Positions 26,001 through 34,039 of a stretch of DNA of 64,000 nucleotides are shown here, piece by piece; the first letter of the stretch is position 1, and each line of letters opens with the position of its first letter. The stretch is from Oscillospiraceae bacterium. Its GTDB lineage: Bacteria > Bacillota > Clostridia > Oscillospirales > Acutalibacteraceae. The position numbers and the translations under genes were made by a program. A model generated the notes under the pieces. The model worked only from the letters and a program-made list of their open reading frames with translations. It was not told the origin of the DNA and made no database searches. The stretch covers positions 54,698 through 118,697 of the forward strand of contig JAKVJJ010000003.1 of NCBI GenBank assembly GCA_022487055.1. Direction: 5' to 3'.

Positions 26001-26091
26001 AGACAGCATAGCTACTTTCTCTGCAGCTGTTCTGCCCAAAGAACAACATCAATATTTGAAATTGCTTATAACGGAAATTACAAACAAAAAC

Positions 26092-27231
26092 TCAGCGAAG
26101 AATACTTAATAGGACACCAGCCGCAACAGCAGAGCCGATAACACCTGCCACATTTGGCCCCATTGCGTGCATCAACAGGAAGTTGCCGGGATTTTCTGCT
26201 TGACCAACTTTCTGAGAAACACGGGCAGCCATTGGCACCGCAGACACACCGGCGGAACCAATCAGCGGGTTCACCTTGCCGTGTGTTGCCTTGCACATCA
26301 GCTTGCCAAATAATACACCACCGGCTGTACCGATGCAGAATGCCAGTAACCCCATCACAATAATCTTGATTGTCTGCACGCTCAGGAATACTTTCCCGGT
26401 CGCAGTTGCACCAACGGTAATGCCAAGGAAAATTGTGATAATGTTCATCAGTTCGTTCTGGGCTGTGTTGGACAAACGGGCAACCACGCCACTCTCACGC
26501 ATTAGGTTGCCTAGCATCAGCATTCCAATCAACGGCGCGGCATCCGGCAGCAGCAGGGAAATCAGAATAGTAATGATGATTGGGAACATGATTTTCTCCA
26601 GCTTGGAAACCGGACGAAGCTGTTCCATAACAATGCAGCGCTCCTGTTTTGTGGTCAGCGCCCGCATGATAGGCGGCTGAATAACCGGCACCAGTGCCAT
26701 GTAGGAATATGCCGCCACAGCGATTGGCCCCAGGAGTTCCGGTGAAAGTTTGCTGGTCACGTAAATTGCGGTCGGGCCGTCCGCGCCGCCGATGATGCCG
26801 ATAGAACCAGCCTGCGCAGGCTGGAATCCAAGTGCCAGTGCACCAATGAAAGTAACAAAAATACCAAGCTGCGCCGCCGCACCCAACAATAGACTGGAAG
26901 GACGGGCAATCAGCGGGCCAAAATCCGTCATAGCGCCAACGCCAAGGAAGATAAGCGGCGGATAGATGCCAAGTTTGACACCGCGGTACAGATAATAGAA
27001 CAGACCGCCGTTTGATGACTGTGTCGGCTCCGCCATAATGCCCGGAAAAACATTGACCAGCAGCATTCCAAAAGCGATTGGCAGCAGGAGCAGCGGCTCA
27101 AACTGCTTCTTAATAGCAAGGTAAAGCAAGACACAAGAAATTCCTATCATCACATAGTTCTGCCAGTTACTTGTGACAAAACCGGAGCTTTTCAGAATAT
27201 CTGTGATTGCATTGAGAAATTCCTGAAACAC
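26092..27231 (-). CDS. Na+-transporting carboxylic acid decarboxylase, beta subunit
   Basis: The protein is a polytopic membrane protein of the OadB/GcdB/MmdB family with the invariant GGADGPT motif, whose Asp conducts Na+. C-terminal helices include [19 protein letters not shown]. The beta subunit couples decarboxylation of a carboxybiotin carrier to Na+ export. GTG 27231 with AGAGAGG upstream gives 379 residues and is preferred over a TTG at 27279 without RBS. The substrate cannot be told because the alpha subunit and biotin carrier are not in the window. Confidence 0.9.
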   Translation of the reverse strand: MFQEFLNAITDILKSSGFVTSNWQNYVMIGISCVLLYLAIKKQFEPLLLLPIAFGMLLVNVFPGIMAEPTQSSNGGLFYYLYRGVKLGIYPPLIFLGVGAMTDFGPLIARPSSLLLGAAAQLGIFVTFIGALALGFQPAQAGSIGIIGGADGPTAIYVTSKLSPELLGPIAVAAYSYMALVPVIQPPIMRALTTKQERCIVMEQLRPVSKLEKIMFPIIITILISLLLPDAAPLIGMLMLGNLMRESGVVARLSNTAQNELMNIITIFLGITVGATATGKVFLSVQTIKIIVMGLLAFCIGTAGGVLFGKLMCKATHGKVNPLIGSAGVSAVPMAARVSQKVGQAENPGNFLLMHAMGPNVAGVIGSAVAAGVLLSILR

Positions 27232-27303
27232 GTCGATACCGCCTCTCTCTAACTCAATATTCGGATCTTCATTTGTCAATCATCTTACAACAGGAAATCA
27301 GGA

Positions 27304-27690
27304 TTAAAACGGGCGGGTACTGCTCAGCACACCGGCTTGTCCCCATGCCGAGCGGCTGCCAGAACGACGCACACTCCGGCGCACCGACACAACAGATGCT
27401 TGTGTGCCATAAAGCGTATACACGGCTGCGGCAATGGCGGCAACCGTTTCCGGTGCAACACCATCCTCTGCAGCAGGTTCTACCGGTACAGCGGCTGTCA
27501 TCGGCATGGGCGCCAATGAGACTTCGGTGGGCGTCTGTGCGGCTTTACGGCTGTTTTTATGCTCAACAGCGTCCACGGCAGCACCAAACGCCTTGATAAT
27601 CAGAATTAATGCAACCAGCACCACAAAAACGATTACCAGCCCTGTGGCCATGACCACGCCGGCAATCTGACCATTAGTGAGTCCTTCCAT
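27304..27690 (-). CDS. Na+-transporting decarboxylase, gamma subunit
   Basis: The 128-residue OadG-like protein has one N-terminal helix (about 10-34), an acidic/proline linker, a segment ETVAAIAAAVYTLYG and a basic C-terminal end with RSAWGQAG. In relatives this tail meets the alpha subunit. It is the first gene of the oadG-oadB pair. Confidence 0.87.
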   Translation of the reverse strand: MEGLTNGQIAGVVMATGLVIVFVVLVALILIIKAFGAAVDAVEHKNSRKAAQTPTEVSLAPMPMTAAVPVEPAAEDGVAPETVAAIAAAVYTLYGTQASVVSVRRSVRRSGSRSAWGQAGVLSSTRPF

Positions 27691-27747
27691 ATGACATCCT
27701 CCTGATAGAATTTCTGCCGCACAGCCTTTTACGGCTGCCGGTCTGCA

Positions 27748-27760
27748 CAGAATGTAAACA
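27748..27760 (+). promoter_or_regulatory. Possible operator, copy 1 (CAGAATGTAAACA)
   Basis: Direct repeat partner of 27838-27850, 12 of 13 bases identical. It lies in the 5' untranslated region of oadG. See the finding on the divergent region. Confidence 0.4.
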
Positions 27761-27769
27761 ACTTTCTTT

Positions 27770-27798
27770 ATTATATCTGATTTTCAACAGAATTTCAA
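27770..27798 (-). promoter_or_regulatory. Promoter of oadG-oadB
   Basis: TTGAAA (27793-27798), a 17-bp spacer and TATAAT (27770-27775). Confidence 0.85.
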
Positions 27799-27837
27799 AC
27801 TATTTTTATCAGTTCTTTTCGCTTTTGGCGTTTCATA

Positions 27838-27850
27838 CAGAATGTACACA
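27838..27850 (+). promoter_or_regulatory. Possible operator, copy 2 (CAGAATGTACACA)
   Basis: Abuts the -35 box of the AraC-type regulator gene; 12/13 identical to 27748-27760. Confidence 0.4.
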
Positions 27851-27879
27851 TTGAAAGCTAGTACAAATTGCGGTATAAT
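27851..27879 (+). promoter_or_regulatory. Promoter of the AraC regulator gene
   Basis: TTGAAA (27851-27856), a 17-bp spacer and TATAAT (27874-27879). Confidence 0.85.
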
Positions 27880-27907
27880 AAGCTTCACAATGCCAGAGGA
27901 AGTAGTG

Positions 27908-28756
27908 ATGAAAATGGAAGGCAGTGGTTTTCGGCGCTCCTATAAGGGTGAAAGCTACAATCTTGGGTTGGCAGTTTATAGTTGTGGAGTACAGCGCTGT
28001 CTGCCCTCTCATTCTTGGGGGCCTGCCGTGCGCGACCATTATCTTATACATTATATTGTGCATGGCAAAGGAAAATTCTCCATCCGTGACAAGTCTTGGC
28101 AACTAACCGCCGGAGATGCATTTCTGGTGCAGCCAAATATGATTGCCGGCTATGCGGCGGATGTGCAGGAACCTTGGGAATATGACTGGGTCGGTTTCAA
28201 CGGCAGCGACGCCAAACGTCTGCTGCAGCAAACCGGCCTGCTGGACATGGAGCCGGCCTTTCATTGCCCGGAAAATAATTGCTTTCATGAACTTCTCTCA
28301 AATATTATCGCTGTTTCCGGCACAAGCAGCAGCGCCGAAGCACGCATGGAAAGCTGCCTGCTGCGTTTTCTGGCGGAATTGATGGATGCTTTCGGCGCAC
28401 AGGTTTCCCAGCGGGACAGTAGCTATGAATATGTGCAGAAGGCCATTCAGTTTATTGACCGCAATTACTCCAGCAGCATTGATATTGAAAAAATTGCACA
28501 GAGCGCCGGCGTTTCCCGCAGCCACCTTTATCGGCTTTTCATGGCTTATATCAATATTCCGCCGAATGAATATCTGACACGCTATCGTGTCAGCAAAGCC
28601 GCCGAATTTTTAAAAGACGGCGGACTGACTGTTGGGGAAGCGGCTTATTCAGCCGGTTTTGCCGATCAACTTTATTTTTCACGCGTCTTTAAAAAATATA
28701 TGGGAATGCCGCCCAGCCATTTCAGCGGCAGTTTCTCCGGGGGAAAACAGCTATGA
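27908..28756 (+). CDS. AraC-family transcriptional regulator
   Basis: The 282-residue protein has an N-terminal cupin sensor domain (LIHYIVHGKGKFSIRDKSW, GDAFLVQPNMIAGYAAD) and a C-terminal double helix-turn-helix. The latter includes IEKIAQSAGVSRSHLYRLF and VGEAAYSAGFADQLYFSRVF. Such regulators usually sense sugars or related ligands. ATG 27908 follows AGAGGA at proper distance. The gene is divergent from oadG and overlaps the next gene by 4 nt. The target is unknown; the flanking repeats suggest self-regulation or control of oadGB. Confidence 0.9.
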   Translation: MKMEGSGFRRSYKGESYNLGLAVYSCGVQRCLPSHSWGPAVRDHYLIHYIVHGKGKFSIRDKSWQLTAGDAFLVQPNMIAGYAADVQEPWEYDWVGFNGSDAKRLLQQTGLLDMEPAFHCPENNCFHELLSNIIAVSGTSSSAEARMESCLLRFLAELMDAFGAQVSQRDSSYEYVQKAIQFIDRNYSSSIDIEKIAQSAGVSRSHLYRLFMAYINIPPNEYLTRYRVSKAAEFLKDGGLTVGEAAYSAGFADQLYFSRVFKKYMGMPPSHFSGSFSGGKQL

Positions 28757-29331
28757 GCGACAAGCAAAAATCAGCGCAGGAAGAACTGGCTGACTGGACA
28801 CAGCAGGTGCTGCAGAATCAGCTTACTCCATGGGATCGCTTTCCGGATATTTATCTTTATATGGACCAAGTGCTTACCTTTATGGAGAATCAGCTCCATT
28901 TGTTCAAGCAGGACAGCAATTCTCTGCTCACCTCCAGCATGATCAATAATTATGTAAAGGACGGTGTGCTGCCCCGCCCTGAAAAGAAAAAATATAATCG
29001 TGACCATCTGGTGCGCCTGACCATTCTCTGCCTGCTTAAACAAGTGCTGTCCATTCCGGACATTCATATTTTGCTGGACAGCCTGCGGGATTATAAGGAT
29101 ATTTACGGTCTCTATAAATATTTCTGCTCCGCCGAGGAAGACGCTTATCAGGAAATCTGCACACGCACTGACAAAGCCGCAGCAGATGGCAGAGAAGCGC
29201 TGGTACAACTTGCGCTTCAGCTCTCAGTGGAGGCCGGTGCCCGCCGCACAGCAACCGAACGCATTCTGCACGCGCTGCAGGACGATAAAGAAAAGCCACA
29301 GGAACCGGAAAAAAAAGATAAAACAGATTGA
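28753..29331 (+). CDS. DUF1836 family protein (MerR-like putative DNA binder)
   Basis: The 192-residue protein has a helix-turn-helix-like centre: LTSSMINNYVKDGVLPRPEKKKYNRDHL, then LVRLTILCLLKQVLSIPDIHIL. This is the DUF1836 pattern, resembling MerR recognition domains. The C-terminus is a charged tail (KPQEPEKKDKTD). It is translationally coupled (ATGA) to the AraC regulator, so the two may act in one circuit. Function is otherwise unknown. Confidence 0.8.
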   Translation: MSDKQKSAQEELADWTQQVLQNQLTPWDRFPDIYLYMDQVLTFMENQLHLFKQDSNSLLTSSMINNYVKDGVLPRPEKKKYNRDHLVRLTILCLLKQVLSIPDIHILLDSLRDYKDIYGLYKYFCSAEEDAYQEICTRTDKAAADGREALVQLALQLSVEAGARRTATERILHALQDDKEKPQEPEKKDKTD

Positions 29332-29579
29332 GGCCTTTCCTAACTGACCCGCGGAAATACCCGTCGGGCCGCCCGACTTCCTGATGTTTTTCATAGAAAG
29401 AGGAAAACTCTATTACAATTTTTGTTTTTTGTCCGATTTTCTTACAGAATTTATTTGTTGTCTAAGGACAAATGAAGAATTTATTCTTACAATTTCCTTA
29501 TATGCACAGACTGCATATTCTGTGTTATGGGCGAGCGGCCACTGTGCAGTCAAGAAAAATTATTTTGGAGGAATCATAT
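29332..29579 (+). other. Intergenic leader of the radical SAM gene
   Basis: Contains a short GC hairpin (GTCGGGCCGCCCGAC, 29363-29377), then AT-rich sequence with no confident promoter and no gene. GGAGG at about 29567-29571 serves the radical SAM gene. Confidence 0.5.
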
Positions 29580-31064
29580 ATGGCAGAGAGCGGATTAAAA
29601 GAAAAACTTGAAAAATTCGGTATAAAGACAGCCATCAGTTACCTGCGCAAGGACCCGGAAAAGAACCTGCCAAAACTGATGAAGATGATTGATGCGGCAG
29701 ATAAAGATAATGTTTTCGCTGCGGCACGTTATTCTTTCCATCAGGCCATTGATGACCCGAACAGCGTCTGGAATCATTTGATTTATCGTGTGGTCAAGGG
29801 GATTGACCTCCATGTGCTGGAAACATTCTTCACCAATTTCTTTATGAATTCCACCTTTATCGGCGGCCAGAAGCAAATGGAATACCGCAAGAAGTACGGC
29901 TGCAATGTGCCGTGGGCTATCCTGCTGGATCCAACCAGTGCCTGCAACCTGCACTGCACCGGCTGCTGGGCGGCTGACTATGGCAATAAATTGAATCTGA
30001 CATTTGACGAAATTGACGACATTATCAATCAGGGCGTTGAGATGGGCACCTATATGTACATCTACACCGGCGGCGAACCACTTGTGCGCAAAGACGACTT
30101 GATTAAAATTTGCGAAAAGCATCCGGAGTGCATCTTCCTCTGCTTCACCAATTCCACATTGATTGACGACCAATTTGCATCTGACTTGCAGCGTGTTGGC
30201 AACTTTGTCCCGGCCATCAGTGTTGAAGGCTTTGAGGAAGCAACCGATTCCCGCCGCGGTAAGGGTACCTTCCAGAAAATTTGTAAAGCAATCGATATTT
30301 TGAACGCACATAACCTGCCGTTCGGTATTTCCTGCTGCTATACCAGCCAGAACGTTGATTCCATTGGCAGCAGTGAATTCTTCGACTGGATGGTCGATAA
30401 GGGATCTATCTTTACCTGGTTCTTCACTTATATGCCAATCGGCAAAGATGCACCGACGGACCTGATGGCAACCGCTGAGCAGCGTGAATTCATGTATCAT
30501 CGTATTCGTGATTTTCGTGCGACCAAGCCGTTGTTCACCATGGACTTCTGGAACGATGCAGAGTATGTTTACGGCTGCATTGCAGGCGGCCGTTCCTATC
30601 TGCATATCAATGCAAACGGCGATATTGAACCATGTGTATTTATTCATTATTCTGATTCCAATATCCGCAGCAAGAAACTGCTGGACGCTTATCGTTCCCC
30701 GCTGTTTATGCAGTATCATTTGAACCAGCCTTTCAACAGCAATATGCTCCGTCCGTGCCCGGTGCTGGATAACCCCTACAAGCTGGAGAAGATGGTTAGT
30801 AAGACAGATGCACATCCAACAGACCTTGTTGGTGCTGAAACACCGCATGAGCTGTGCGAAAAGTGTGAAGCTATTGCAAACCGCTGGGCACCGGTTGCCG
30901 AGCGTCTGTGGAAGAGCAGTGGCATTAACGGCCGTCACTGCATCGAGTGTGATGACACCGTTCTGCCAGAAAACCTGATTCCGGAAGAGGAACGTGCTTC
31001 CTTTGAAGAAGTCGTAGCATTTGAGCAGGCACAGAAGAAACAGAATGAACAGAAAAACGGCTGA
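29580..31064 (+). CDS. Radical SAM protein with SPASM-like C-terminus, function unknown
   Basis: The 494-residue protein has an N-terminal helical region of about 110 residues, then CxxxCxxC at Cys122, 126, 129 (SACNLHCTGCW) for the 4Fe-4S cluster. TGGEPL (163-168) binds SAM. The C-terminal third is cysteine-rich (GDIEPCVFIHYSD, LRPCPVL, CEKCEAI, HCIECDD), consistent with auxiliary Fe-S clusters. It is predicted to catalyse a radical reaction on a peptide, lipid or small molecule. There is no adjacent precursor peptide or obvious partner. GGAGG precedes ATG 29580, and the gene is monocistronic with its own terminator. Confidence 0.85.
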   Translation: MAESGLKEKLEKFGIKTAISYLRKDPEKNLPKLMKMIDAADKDNVFAAARYSFHQAIDDPNSVWNHLIYRVVKGIDLHVLETFFTNFFMNSTFIGGQKQMEYRKKYGCNVPWAILLDPTSACNLHCTGCWAADYGNKLNLTFDEIDDIINQGVEMGTYMYIYTGGEPLVRKDDLIKICEKHPECIFLCFTNSTLIDDQFASDLQRVGNFVPAISVEGFEEATDSRRGKGTFQKICKAIDILNAHNLPFGISCCYTSQNVDSIGSSEFFDWMVDKGSIFTWFFTYMPIGKDAPTDLMATAEQREFMYHRIRDFRATKPLFTMDFWNDAEYVYGCIAGGRSYLHINANGDIEPCVFIHYSDSNIRSKKLLDAYRSPLFMQYHLNQPFNSNMLRPCPVLDNPYKLEKMVSKTDAHPTDLVGAETPHELCEKCEAIANRWAPVAERLWKSSGINGRHCIECDDTVLPENLIPEEERASFEEVVAFEQAQKKQNEQKNG

Positions 31065-31091
31065 TTGCCCGCTTCTGTTTTAATATCAGAT

Positions 31092-31126
31092 AAAAAGGAA
31101 TGCCATTGATTTGGCATTCCTTTTTT
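31092..31126 (+). terminator. Terminator of the radical SAM gene
   Basis: AAAAAGGAATGCCA pairs with TGGCATTCCTTTTTT around TTGATT. Confidence 0.9.
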
Positions 31127-31246
31127 CTATAACCACACTTTATTTTCCTGCACTTTTCTGCTGATTTGCCACCAAATACTCTTATCTGCACAAATTGCAG
31201 GTGCTTTATTTTCAGAATGAACTACTCAATTTTCAAAAGGCAAGCA

Positions 31247-31299
31247 TAAAAAAAAGCCGCACAGTCAAGTCATAAAAATGGCTTAACCATGCGGTTTTG
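31247..31299 (-). terminator. Terminator of tRNA-Ala
   Basis: Minus strand AAAACCGCA pairs with TGCGGCTTTT, followed by a T-run of eight. Confidence 0.75.
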
Positions 31300-31302
31300 C
31301 TG

Positions 31303-31378
31303 TGGTGGAGCATAGCGGGCTCGAACCGCTGACCTCCACACTGCCAGTGTGGCGCTCTCCCAGCTGAGCTAATGCCCC
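31303..31378 (-). tRNA. tRNA-Ala(GGC)
   Basis: 76 nt with encoded CCA: GGGGCAT...ATGCTCC acceptor stem, D-arm AGCTCAGCTGGGAGAGC, anticodon loop CTGGCAG giving GGC, and T-loop GGTTCGAGCCC. Confidence 0.96.
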
Positions 31379-31392
31379 GTAATTACTGGTAT

Positions 31393-31421
31393 ATAATATC
31401 ACATTATTCGAAAGAAAGCAA
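31393..31421 (-). promoter_or_regulatory. Promoter of tRNA-Ala
   Basis: TTGCTT (31416-31421), a 17-bp spacer and TATTAT (31393-31398), 15 bp upstream of the tRNA. Confidence 0.7.
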
Positions 31422-31500
31422 GCTTTTTTTCTTTTTTTACGCCTGCCTTTCTTGACACATTCTGCATTCAATTTCAGAGCATATCACATAAATTTTGTGG

Positions 31501-31529
31501 TTGCATTGGGTGGCATTTCCTGATAGAAT
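31501..31529 (+). promoter_or_regulatory. Promoter of the CNNM/CorC gene
   Basis: TTGCAT (31501-31506), a 17-bp spacer and TAGAAT (31524-31529). Confidence 0.75.
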
Positions 31530-31574
31530 TATGGTATATAAAGCTGTTAAAATGCAGCAGATAAACAAGGGGAT

Positions 31575-32858
31575 ATGCATCCAATTATGGATAATGTTCA
31601 TTTAGCCCAGCTCTTTCTTATCATTCTATGTGTCATACTTTCCGCCTTCTTCTCCGCTGCCGAAACTGCCTATAACATGATGAACCATGTGAAACTAAAA
31701 AACATGGCGGCAGACGGCAACAAACGTGCTCAGCTTACCCTGCACATCACCGAAAACTATGACAACCTGCTGTCCACTGTTCTGATTGGCAACAATGTGG
31801 TCAATATTCTCGCTTCTTCTGTCGCAACCGTGCTGTTCACTTATCTGCTTGGGCAGAATGGTGTGACTGCCGCCACTGCTATTATGACGGTCATTGTGCT
31901 GGTCTTTGGTGAAATTACGCCAAAGGGACTGGCAAAGGAATTTCCGGACCGCTATGCCATGGCAGTCGCTCCGGCCATGCGTGTACTGATAACCATTCTG
32001 ATGCCGCTCAACTGGCTTTTTGCCAAATGGAAGCATCTGCTCACAAAAATGTGCAAAAGCTCGGAAAGCTCCGCATTAACACAGGACGACCTGATGACCA
32101 TTGTGGACGAAGCCCAGAGCGACGGCGGCATTGATGAGCGAAACGGCGACCTTATCCGTTCCGCGATTGAGTTCAACGATTTGGATGCCGGCGATATTCT
32201 TACCCCGCGTGTGGACGTCATTGCAATCGACCGGCAGGCACCGATGGAAGAAATCACAGACCTTTTCATTCACAACGGTTTCTCCCGCATTCCGGTCTAT
32301 GAAGAATCGATTGACAACATTATCGGTATGGTTCACGAGAAGGATTTTTTCCGCGGGCTTCATTCCGACATGTCTTCGATTGACGGAATCATTAAAAAAA
32401 TTATCTATGTCAGTTCCGGTATTCATATCAGCGACCTGCTGCATGAACTTCAGCAAAGCCAGACACACATGGCTGTGGTAATTGATGAATTCGGCGGCAC
32501 AGAGGGCATCGTCACCATGGAAGATATTGTGGAGGAACTGGTCGGTGAAATCTGGGATGAGCATGACCAGGTAATTGAATATTTTAAAAAGATAGAGAAT
32601 GGCCGCTATTTGGTTGACTGCAGCGCCGCGCTCGATGACTTTTTTGCTTGCTTTCACATTGATTTGGATGCAGAGAATTTTGATTATGTAACTGTCAGCG
32701 GTTGGGTGATGGAGCATCTGGGCAAGGTCCCGACGCTTGGTGATTCTTTCGCTTACGGCGGTTACATCATTACCGTCACAAAAACAGCTGCTCGTCATGC
32801 GGTTCAGATTATCCTGCAGAGCAAAGATACGCCACAGGAGAAAAGCGGGCACAACTGA
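31575..32858 (+). CDS. CNNM/CorC-family membrane protein (Mg2+/divalent cation handling)
   Basis: The 427-residue protein has a CNNM transmembrane domain (residues 1-150; FFSAAETAYNMMNHVKLK, FGEITPKGLAKEF), a CBS pair (about 200-325; DILTPRVDVIAIDR, IIGMVHEKDFFR, HMAVVIDEFGGTEGIVTMEDIVEELVG) and a CorC_HlyC domain at the end. Family members export or regulate Mg2+; the name hemolysin is historical. The start is either ATG 31575 or ATG 31587 because the AAGGGG site fits neither ideally. The next gene starts 12 nt downstream. Confidence 0.92.
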   Translation: MHPIMDNVHLAQLFLIILCVILSAFFSAAETAYNMMNHVKLKNMAADGNKRAQLTLHITENYDNLLSTVLIGNNVVNILASSVATVLFTYLLGQNGVTAATAIMTVIVLVFGEITPKGLAKEFPDRYAMAVAPAMRVLITILMPLNWLFAKWKHLLTKMCKSSESSALTQDDLMTIVDEAQSDGGIDERNGDLIRSAIEFNDLDAGDILTPRVDVIAIDRQAPMEEITDLFIHNGFSRIPVYEESIDNIIGMVHEKDFFRGLHSDMSSIDGIIKKIIYVSSGIHISDLLHELQQSQTHMAVVIDEFGGTEGIVTMEDIVEELVGEIWDEHDQVIEYFKKIENGRYLVDCSAALDDFFACFHIDLDAENFDYVTVSGWVMEHLGKVPTLGDSFAYGGYIITVTKTAARHAVQIILQSKDTPQEKSGHN

Positions 32859-32870
32859 GGGGGATTTGGC

Positions 32871-33863
32871 TTGTCTGATACGATTTTATCACTGGTTCTT
32901 CCAGTACAGAATGTGGAAAAGGAAGTTGGCGGCATTGTGCAGTTCGCGGCAGAACAAATCCGCACCCTGCCAGCAGAACTGATTATTATAGACATCGGTT
33001 CCACGGACAGCACTGTGCTTCAGTCCGTGCAAGCACTTCATGCGGAAAATCTGCGCGGCTGTGTCATTCAAAACGGTGATACCACTATCGCCTCTGCCCT
33101 GAATACCGGACTTGCGCGCGTGCACGGCGCCTATGTTTCCTTTCTGTTTGCAAGACGTCTGTATCGGAACTTTCTTGGTTCCTATTATCAGACTGCCCAG
33201 CGCACCAATGCCGACCTCGTCTTTGGCTGCATGACGGAAATTTCCGCCCGCCATGCAGCTAAGCGCCTGCCCGGCACCGGCCCGGACAGCAAGGGCTTTG
33301 CTCAGCAGATGCTGCGGGGAGAATTGCCGATTGATATTTCCGCCGTGATGGTACGCGCAAAATTTCTGACGGAAAGTCACATTCAGTTTTCAGAAGAATG
33401 CCGCTACGGCTATGCAGAAGAATTCTTGCTGCGGTGCATTCTGCTGGCAAATACGGTATCACAGGCTCCAACCTTTCTGCAGCGTGACACCGCCCATGAA
33501 TTATGCCGCGGCAAAAGCGCTCCCTGCGGGCATGATATCCTGCAGCGTGCGGACGCCATGCTGCGAATACTGGATGTCCTGCACACCAGCCAGTGCGGCA
33601 CAGCAGACCTGATTGCCCTGTTTCAGGAGCAGCAGATTCCAAAAACGATCTTCTCCTGTATTGACATTCTGCTGCAGGAGGGGTGCAGCTATAACACCAT
33701 CAATATGTATCTTCGCCACGGCGGCTATGATAAAATGCTCATCATTGGCAGCCATACCGAGCGCTCCCTGCAAAAGAAAATTCTTTTGTGGAAAGCTTTT
33801 CCATGGATGTACCGCATCTCAAAGAAAAGTCCGACGCGTCCGCCGTTTTCCTTTAAAAAATAA
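32871..33863 (+). CDS. Glycosyltransferase family 2-like protein
   Basis: The 330-residue protein has an N-terminal GT-A-like fold (LSLVLPVQNVEKEVGGIV, then ELIIIDIGSTDSTVLQ). The region where GT2 enzymes have the metal-binding DxD reads SFLFARRLYRNF, with no acidic pair, so catalysis is doubtful. The C-terminus is basic (KKSPTRPPFSFKK). The start is TTG 32871 with GAGGGGG upstream. It is co-transcribed with the CNNM/CorC gene. It may be a catalytically dead or highly divergent glycosyltransferase. Confidence 0.72.
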   Translation: MSDTILSLVLPVQNVEKEVGGIVQFAAEQIRTLPAELIIIDIGSTDSTVLQSVQALHAENLRGCVIQNGDTTIASALNTGLARVHGAYVSFLFARRLYRNFLGSYYQTAQRTNADLVFGCMTEISARHAAKRLPGTGPDSKGFAQQMLRGELPIDISAVMVRAKFLTESHIQFSEECRYGYAEEFLLRCILLANTVSQAPTFLQRDTAHELCRGKSAPCGHDILQRADAMLRILDVLHTSQCGTADLIALFQEQQIPKTIFSCIDILLQEGCSYNTINMYLRHGGYDKMLIIGSHTERSLQKKILLWKAFPWMYRISKKSPTRPPFSFKK

Positions 33864-33875
33864 TCTCTATAGAAT

Positions 33876-33911
33876 TTATCCACCGTGCTTGTTACTGCGG
33901 TGGATAATTTT
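33876..33911 (+). terminator. Terminator after the GT2-like gene
   Basis: TTATCCACCG (33876-33885) pairs with CGGTGGATAA (33898-33907), followed by TTTTAG. A second small hairpin, CGATAG/CTATCG at 33918-33935 with TATTTTT, follows. Confidence 0.75.
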
Positions 33912-33971
33912 AGTTGTCGATAGTTGTCGCTATCGGTATTTTTGATAGCTGTTCATCTAAAACCATCATTA

Positions 33972-33985
33972 CCTGATAAGTCAGG
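33972..33985 (+). promoter_or_regulatory. Palindrome over the metE -35 region (possible operator)
   Basis: CCTGATAAGTCAGG has 5-bp arms around TAAG. The metE -10 TATACT (33994-33999) has no good -35; the position expected for it (33971-33976) falls inside this palindrome. No SAM riboswitch is present. Binding by the nearby LysR regulator is a hypothesis. Confidence 0.45.
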
Positions 33986-34039
33986 ATTTGTGTTATACTC
34001 TTTTTAATAAGAATACAATGAAAAAGGGGCTGCTGACTT

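Noticed and set aside
29595..30938. 447-codon minus-strand frame opposite the radical SAM gene
   Set aside because: Shadow frame with low-complexity, family-free translation; the plus-strand gene has clear motifs and RBS.
33864..34039. SAM (S-box) riboswitch before metE
   Set aside because: Only about 175 nt, with a terminator of the previous gene and a small palindrome; no S-box core or attenuator hairpin close to metE.
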